Source of the DNA: Nitrospirota bacterium
GTDB taxonomy: Bacteria > Nitrospirota > Nitrospiria > Nitrospirales > UBA8639
Assembly (NCBI GenBank): GCA_020355985.1
Contig: CP070628.1
Span: 1,335,558-1,383,795, forward strand
Reading direction: 5' to 3'
Length of the DNA: 48,238 nucleotides
Shown here: positions 44,657 to 48,238 of the stretch, piece by piece
How the letters are laid out: every line of letters starts with the position of its first letter
Position numbering within the stretch: position 1 is the stretch's first letter
The notes under the pieces: model-generated
Seen by the model: the letters and a program-made list of their open reading frames with translations, nothing else
What the model was told of the DNA's origin: nothing
The model's database searches: none
Made by a program: the position numbers and the translations under genes

Positions 44657-45613
44657 CTATGTTGGCTGGGCGATATAGTTTGGGACCAGTTGACAGGGGC
44701 GGTAGGCATGTTTGGTCCGCGCTACACTGGGAAGTCCTGAATCACCCATAGTATTGATGAAAGGATAGCGTTGATTTTCGCGGCAAAATTCTCTGAATTG
44801 ATATTGGGCTAACCCGTCGACAGATCGATCTGCCACTTCTAACAAAAGGCAAAAGACCTCACGGGATCGGGGATAGCCAAAGGCATATGCCCTAATCAAG
44901 CCATCAACCCAGACGACTCGACCTGTCAATCCAAGTTCGCGGTATTCTTGGAGTACCACGCGGTGTGCACTGGCGGCATCTCGCATCATTAAGTGGGCGC
45001 TTTCAGCATGAGCTCCAGTCTGGGGAAACGGTATTTCTTCTTTTTGGTAAGCCCATCGGTGAAACAAGGCCAGACACCCATCGCGGTCAAGAATCTGATA
45101 CGGGGCCACGCGAATGCGGTGTGCGCGAAAGAACCGATTATATGCCGCACGTTGAGATTTGTAAGAATTGGCTTTTAATTGTACTAAATCTACCGTCTGA
45201 TAGAGATAGTCTGAATCTTGAGGCGTCAGTGAATATCCCCAAGACTGGATGACTTCTTGGAGTTCTGTGGGAATATTGGCAATCCTGGTGCTCTGTGCTC
45301 CTTTATTCCGAGTATCCATAAACGTCATGACTTGAGCCAGGACCTCTTTTAAGGATCTGGAGGGTGGGGAGGCTCCCGCTGAACTTGGACCTAGCGGAGG
45401 CAGTGGCATAAACAGCTGGTCAGCGTATTCGGCAAAAAGGCACCACCAGCCATCCACCTCGCTCCAGGAATATCTCAACACGTCTTTCCAAATGTAATGG
45501 GGTGCGAAAGACCAGGTAGACAGGGGAGTTTTGCCTCCAATGACTGTGGAAGTCAGACACTGATGTGCCCGAAATTGGTCCGAAATTTTGAGTGGATGAA
45601 GAGTTAGGGACAT
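44657..45613 (-). CDS. DUF2156 (phosphatidylglycerol lysyltransferase-like GNAT) protein
   Basis: A 318-residue, probably cytosolic protein matching DUF2156, the tandem GNAT-like domain that forms the catalytic half of MprF aminoacyl-transferases. The N-terminal block (LKISDQFRAHQCL, then SWSEVDGWWCLFAEYADQLF), the central KSQRAAYNRFFRAHRIRVAPY and the end NTMGDSGLPSVARTKHAYRP with QLVPNYI are typical. There is no membrane flippase domain, so this is a soluble form; its acceptor (lipid, peptide or small molecule) is unknown. It is first in a minus-strand row with the AAA+, lipoprotein and HAD genes. Confidence 0.85.
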   Translation of the reverse strand: MSLTLHPLKISDQFRAHQCLTSTVIGGKTPLSTWSFAPHYIWKDVLRYSWSEVDGWWCLFAEYADQLFMPLPPLGPSSAGASPPSRSLKEVLAQVMTFMDTRNKGAQSTRIANIPTELQEVIQSWGYSLTPQDSDYLYQTVDLVQLKANSYKSQRAAYNRFFRAHRIRVAPYQILDRDGCLALFHRWAYQKEEIPFPQTGAHAESAHLMMRDAASAHRVVLQEYRELGLTGRVVWVDGLIRAYAFGYPRSREVFCLLLEVADRSVDGLAQYQFREFCRENQRYPFINTMGDSGLPSVARTKHAYRPCQLVPNYIAQPT

Positions 45614-46164
45614 GAATGTGAGGGGAGTGTTTTAAAATTGTTTGATGGCAGAATCATAGGGAGTCCTTCAATCTCAGGACTAACCTATCAACACTAGTCT
45701 CTCGCTCTGGGATTCTTCGCACATGGCATAAAGTTGTAAGATCCGATCAAACAGCTCAGGGTAATAAATAAGGAATTATTACAAGGCTACTTTACTTATA
45801 AGGGATACCGGGTCCTCTAGGAAAGAGAGAGAATTCGAAAGTTCTCCATCCCTGGATAATCTGTACGGGAGTGCCCAATGTTCATCGGAGGCCTCAAGAA
45901 TCTCACCTTGTCTGGTTTGAAAAAAGCATGCTACCATCCAGAGTTCATGCAACGACTTATAGCCAAAGCTCCTGCCTTTCTGTGACCCCATCGTGTCAAC
46001 GGGGTGAATATGCACATCACAATTTTTTTCTCTGCTCTTTTGAGTCAAGGAATTTAGTGTGTACGGTCTTTCACTATCCGTGATAATCCCACGCCTTATC
46101 TTATCCTGAAATCCTGACCATATGGCTTTGCAACATCCGATACATTAACGAGGAACATCCTTTA
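45614..46164. other. 551-bp spacer without a confident gene
   Basis: The only candidate is the 89-codon minus-strand ORF at 45779-46048 listed separately. No tRNA, clear promoter or terminator was found. The promoter of the ATP-grasp gene should lie at about 46080-46150, where several weak TA-rich -10-like hexamers occur. Confidence 0.5.
45779..46048 (-). CDS. Doubtful small ORF
   Basis: An 89-residue frame starting at TTG 46048 without a Shine-Dalgarno. Its composition is protein-like, with a short ELWMVACFFQTRQGEILEAS stretch, and it lies in a space otherwise lacking genes, but no family is recognised. It could be a decayed or lineage-specific gene. Treat as unproven. Confidence 0.22.
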   Translation of the reverse strand: MTQKSREKNCDVHIHPVDTMGSQKGRSFGYKSLHELWMVACFFQTRQGEILEASDEHWALPYRLSRDGELSNSLSFLEDPVSLISKVAL

Positions 46165-47550
46165 GTGGTACGTAATCCCTACCAAGATTTTCGAGAGACT
46201 CTCATCAAAGAGGGTTTGTTTGTGGCCGGCAAGGAAGATCATTGGCGCATTGGCTGTCACCCTTTTTTGATTTCTAAGGAGCAAGCCAAATTTTTGAGTG
46301 ATCTTGGCCAGCATCTTCTGGCCTTTTATCAGGCAATAAATCGCGTATATATGGAGAGTCTAAAAGGTACTCAACCAACATGGGTCCATAAATATTTAGA
46401 TATTGGTAAACCAGAAGATCTGCTGGATTTTGCCAGAATGAATCGTTTTAAGAATCATGTGCCCGGGGTCATTCGTCCTGATCTTATTCCGACAGATTCC
46501 GGTATGGCGTTGACGGAATTAGACTCGGTGCCAGGAGGGATCGGGCTAACCGGCAGTCTGAGTCGAATGTATGCCAAACAGGGAGCGTCGATATGGCCCT
46601 GCACCGATGGCTTGCTCAAAAGGTTCTCCCGCATGTTGAAAGAGGCTATCAAGGGGCAACCTTTGAGCCTGGCTATTGTGGTATCCGATGAAGCGGATGC
46701 CTATCGAGCGGAAATGCAGTGGGTTGTTACACAACTCCTTCAGGAGGGATGGGAAGCCTATTGCATCCACCCTCGAGACATCCGATTCACTGAGGAAGGG
46801 CTGTTCGTTCAGCAGGGAGGGCAAGACTATCCTATTTCCTTGATCTACCGCTTTTTCGAATTATTTGATCTTAAGAATATCCCCAAAGGAGAATTGATTG
46901 CCTATAGTGCGAAAAAAGGCCGAGTCGTGGTGACACCTCCGTATAAGCCGTGGATGGAGGAAAAGTTGGCCTTGGCTTTGATCCATCATCCCATGTTGGA
47001 ACCCTTTTGGGAAAAGGTGCTCTCATCTGAAACGATTGAATGTCTTCAGGGGATTATTCCACCAACCTGGGTCTTGGATCCTCGGCCTCTTCCACCGACT
47101 GCAGTGATTCCCGGGTTGGAGCATCGGAATCACGCCGTGTCGAACTGGGATTGGTTGGGAGACACCACGCAAAAAGAACGGCAATATGTCATGAAGGTTT
47201 CGGGGTTTTCTGAATTGGCCTGGGGCAGCCGTGGGGTGACAATTGGCCATGATATGTCCCAACAGCAATGGAATGAGAGGCTGAAACTTGCTCTGGACAC
47301 TTTTTCGACCAATCCTTCCATTCTCCAGAAATTTCACAAAGGACGGGTGGTTGTGGTTGAATATTACGATTATCCATCAGGTGTGAAAATCAGTATGGAA
47401 GGGCGGGTGCGGTTGTCCCCTTATTATTTTGTAGTGGATGGTCAGGCGGATTTGGGTGGGGTTTTGGCCACGATCTGTCCGAAAGATAAAAAGATCATTC
47501 ATGGAATGCGGGAGGCCGTGATGACGCCTTGTAGGGTCGATCGTGCCTAA
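46165..47550 (+). CDS. ATP-grasp-like enzyme, unknown function
   Basis: This 461-residue protein looks like a distant ATP-grasp ligase. Landmarks are the GVIRPDLIPTDSGMALTELD segment with VPGGIGLTGSL, then YVMKVSGFSELAWGSRGVTI holding a probable ATP-binding lysine, a basic QKFHKGRVVV stretch and the C-terminal VRLSPYYFVVDGQADLGGVLAT. The arrangement recalls circularly permuted ATP-grasp enzymes. There is no transmembrane segment. The start is GTG 46165 with GAGGAA about 9 bases before it. Glutaredoxin and KamA-like genes follow closely, suggesting a shared pathway. Substrates are unknown. Confidence 0.72.
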   Translation: MVRNPYQDFRETLIKEGLFVAGKEDHWRIGCHPFLISKEQAKFLSDLGQHLLAFYQAINRVYMESLKGTQPTWVHKYLDIGKPEDLLDFARMNRFKNHVPGVIRPDLIPTDSGMALTELDSVPGGIGLTGSLSRMYAKQGASIWPCTDGLLKRFSRMLKEAIKGQPLSLAIVVSDEADAYRAEMQWVVTQLLQEGWEAYCIHPRDIRFTEEGLFVQQGGQDYPISLIYRFFELFDLKNIPKGELIAYSAKKGRVVVTPPYKPWMEEKLALALIHHPMLEPFWEKVLSSETIECLQGIIPPTWVLDPRPLPPTAVIPGLEHRNHAVSNWDWLGDTTQKERQYVMKVSGFSELAWGSRGVTIGHDMSQQQWNERLKLALDTFSTNPSILQKFHKGRVVVVEYYDYPSGVKISMEGRVRLSPYYFVVDGQADLGGVLATICPKDKKIIHGMREAVMTPCRVDRA

Positions 47551-47633
47551 TAAATAGGCAATAGGTGAAACAAACATTGAAGAAGTGAGACTGGTACAAT
47601 GAGGGAAGGCGAATTTTCCCAATCTGCACAACT

Positions 47634-47924
47634 ATGAAGCTTTATCACACAGAATGGTGCCCAGAATGTGAGGTGGTCCGGCAAAAACTTACGGATCGGA
47701 ATATCGTGTACGATGATGAAATCGTCTCAGATGTACGTCCGTTTCGGAAATCCGTCTATGAAGTCTCTGGACAATATTACGTGCCAGTTCTGGTTGATGG
47801 AGAAACCGTATTAACGGAAACGGAAGAGATTATGAACTATTTGGATAATTACATTGCCAATCGGAATGAATCTGGAGCAGCATCCAACCTACACCTCAGT
47901 TCGCAGGATGAAAGAAAGGACTAA
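47634..47924 (+). CDS. Glutaredoxin-family protein
   Basis: A 96-residue thioredoxin-fold protein with dithiol active site CPEC (C9/C12) in YHTEWCPECEVV, the cis-proline in YYVPVL, and a DGETVLTETEEIMNYLD glutathione-binding end, followed by a polar tail. The form resembles GST-N-like glutaredoxins. It sits 3 bp before the KamA-like gene and so is probably co-transcribed with it. Confidence 0.88.
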   Translation: MKLYHTEWCPECEVVRQKLTDRNIVYDDEIVSDVRPFRKSVYEVSGQYYVPVLVDGETVLTETEEIMNYLDNYIANRNESGAASNLHLSSQDERKD

Positions 47925-47927
47925 GTT

Positions 47928-48238
47928 ATGGAGGATTGGAAAAAAATTCTGGCCCAAAGCATCACCAAACCTAAAGACTTGGCCAAGCATTTAGGCGTGG
48001 ACGAAAAAGAGGTGGCGGATGTCGTTGGCCCCTATCCCATGCGGATCACTCCCACCGTCCTCTCGACCATAAAAGAAAAGGGCGATGCTATTTGGAAACA
48101 GGTTGTACCCGAGGGCATTGAATTGGATGACATTGATGCTCAGGATGACCCACTCGAGGAAGATACTGATAGCCCGGTGCCGCATTTGGTGCACCGATAT
48201 CCTGATCGAGTCTTGCTCATGGTAACCAATCAGTGCCC
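47928..48238 (+). CDS. Lysine 2,3-aminomutase (KamA) family radical SAM protein, 3'-truncated by window edge
   Basis: The frame from ATG 47928 (AAAGGA upstream) is open to the window end, giving 103 residues. It begins MEDWKKILAQSITKPKDL and has the family's helical N-domain, then a PYPMRITP block and the sequence LVHRYPDRVLLMVTNQC, which in KamA/EpmB proteins leads straight into the radical SAM cysteine motif. The first such cysteine region is cut off. KamA makes beta-lysine from lysine, and the EpmB branch acts in EF-P modification; the truncation prevents choosing between them. Confidence 0.87.
   Translation, partial: MEDWKKILAQSITKPKDLAKHLGVDEKEVADVVGPYPMRITPTVLSTIKEKGDAIWKQVVPEGIELDDIDAQDDPLEEDTDSPVPHLVHRYPDRVLLMVTNQC

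Noticed and set aside
45871..46083. 70-codon plus-strand ORF before the ATP-grasp gene
   Set aside because: Composition (Ser, Cys, His, Arg rich) and lack of a Shine-Dalgarno suggest a chance ORF.

Overview
The window reads as a gene-dense bacterial chromosome of roughly 50% GC by eye, with a Gram-negative type envelope (SurA-like chaperone, heptose adenylyltransferase, lipoprotein). The gene mix (gyrB-gyrA followed by dciA, smpB and engB; hldE-mfd-surA; larC-pdxA; gpsA-larB; a CbbQ/NorQ-type ATPase; UbiE beside a radical SAM protein) suggests Nitrospirota, possibly a low-GC Nitrospira. That is an inference from gene content; no rRNA or nitrite-oxidation gene is present to confirm it.

Layout. 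1-6.9 kb: 5'-truncated gyrB, gyrA, an unknown membrane-anchored protein, dciA on the minus strand, smpB and engB. 6.9-11.9 kb: minus-strand set hldE(C-domain)-mfd-surA. 12.1-14.5 kb: a DASS/SLC13 transporter, an orphan NtrC/Fis-type DNA-binding protein and tRNA-Val(GAC). 14.6-17.8 kb: thrS-infC-rpmI-rplT. 17.8-23.2 kb: convergent minus-strand operon rsmB-rpe-pheS-pheT, in which both PheRS subunits are of archaeal/eukaryotic type. 23.3-28.8 kb: larC-pdxA and gpsA-larB (nickel-pincer cofactor and PLP synthesis), separated by a repeat-rich spacer and an unknown secreted protein. 29-33.3 kb: small membrane and secreted proteins, a 53-residue Lys/Ala/Pro-repeat protein missed by ordinary length cut-offs, a DUF2914 membrane protein and an ICMT-like methyltransferase. 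33.5-41.4 kb: a HemD-like protein, a SUMF1-fold protein, a VOC protein, a metallo-beta-lactamase protein with a PqqD-like insert, PSP1, DsrE-like, UbiE and a radical SAM enzyme. 41.5-45.6 kb: minus-strand row of a secreted protein, a HAD phosphatase, a lipoprotein, a CbbQ-type AAA+ protein and a DUF2156 protein. 46.2-48.2 kb: ATP-grasp-like protein, glutaredoxin and the start of a lysine 2,3-aminomutase family gene cut by the window end.

How the parts fit. Much of the window is information processing (gyrase, helicase loading, trans-translation, ribosome assembly, transcription-coupled repair, two tRNA synthetases, IF3, L35, L20). Cofactor metabolism is the second theme (PdxA, LarB/LarC, HemD-like, UbiE). 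The most unusual point is that thrS-infC-rpmI-rplT, which in many bacteria continues into bacterial pheS-pheT, here runs tail-to-tail into a non-bacterial-type pheS-pheT. Less understood are the UbiE/radical SAM pair, the PqqD-like/MBL fusion and the ATP-grasp/glutaredoxin/KamA cluster. No CRISPR array, prophage or intact insertion sequence was seen.
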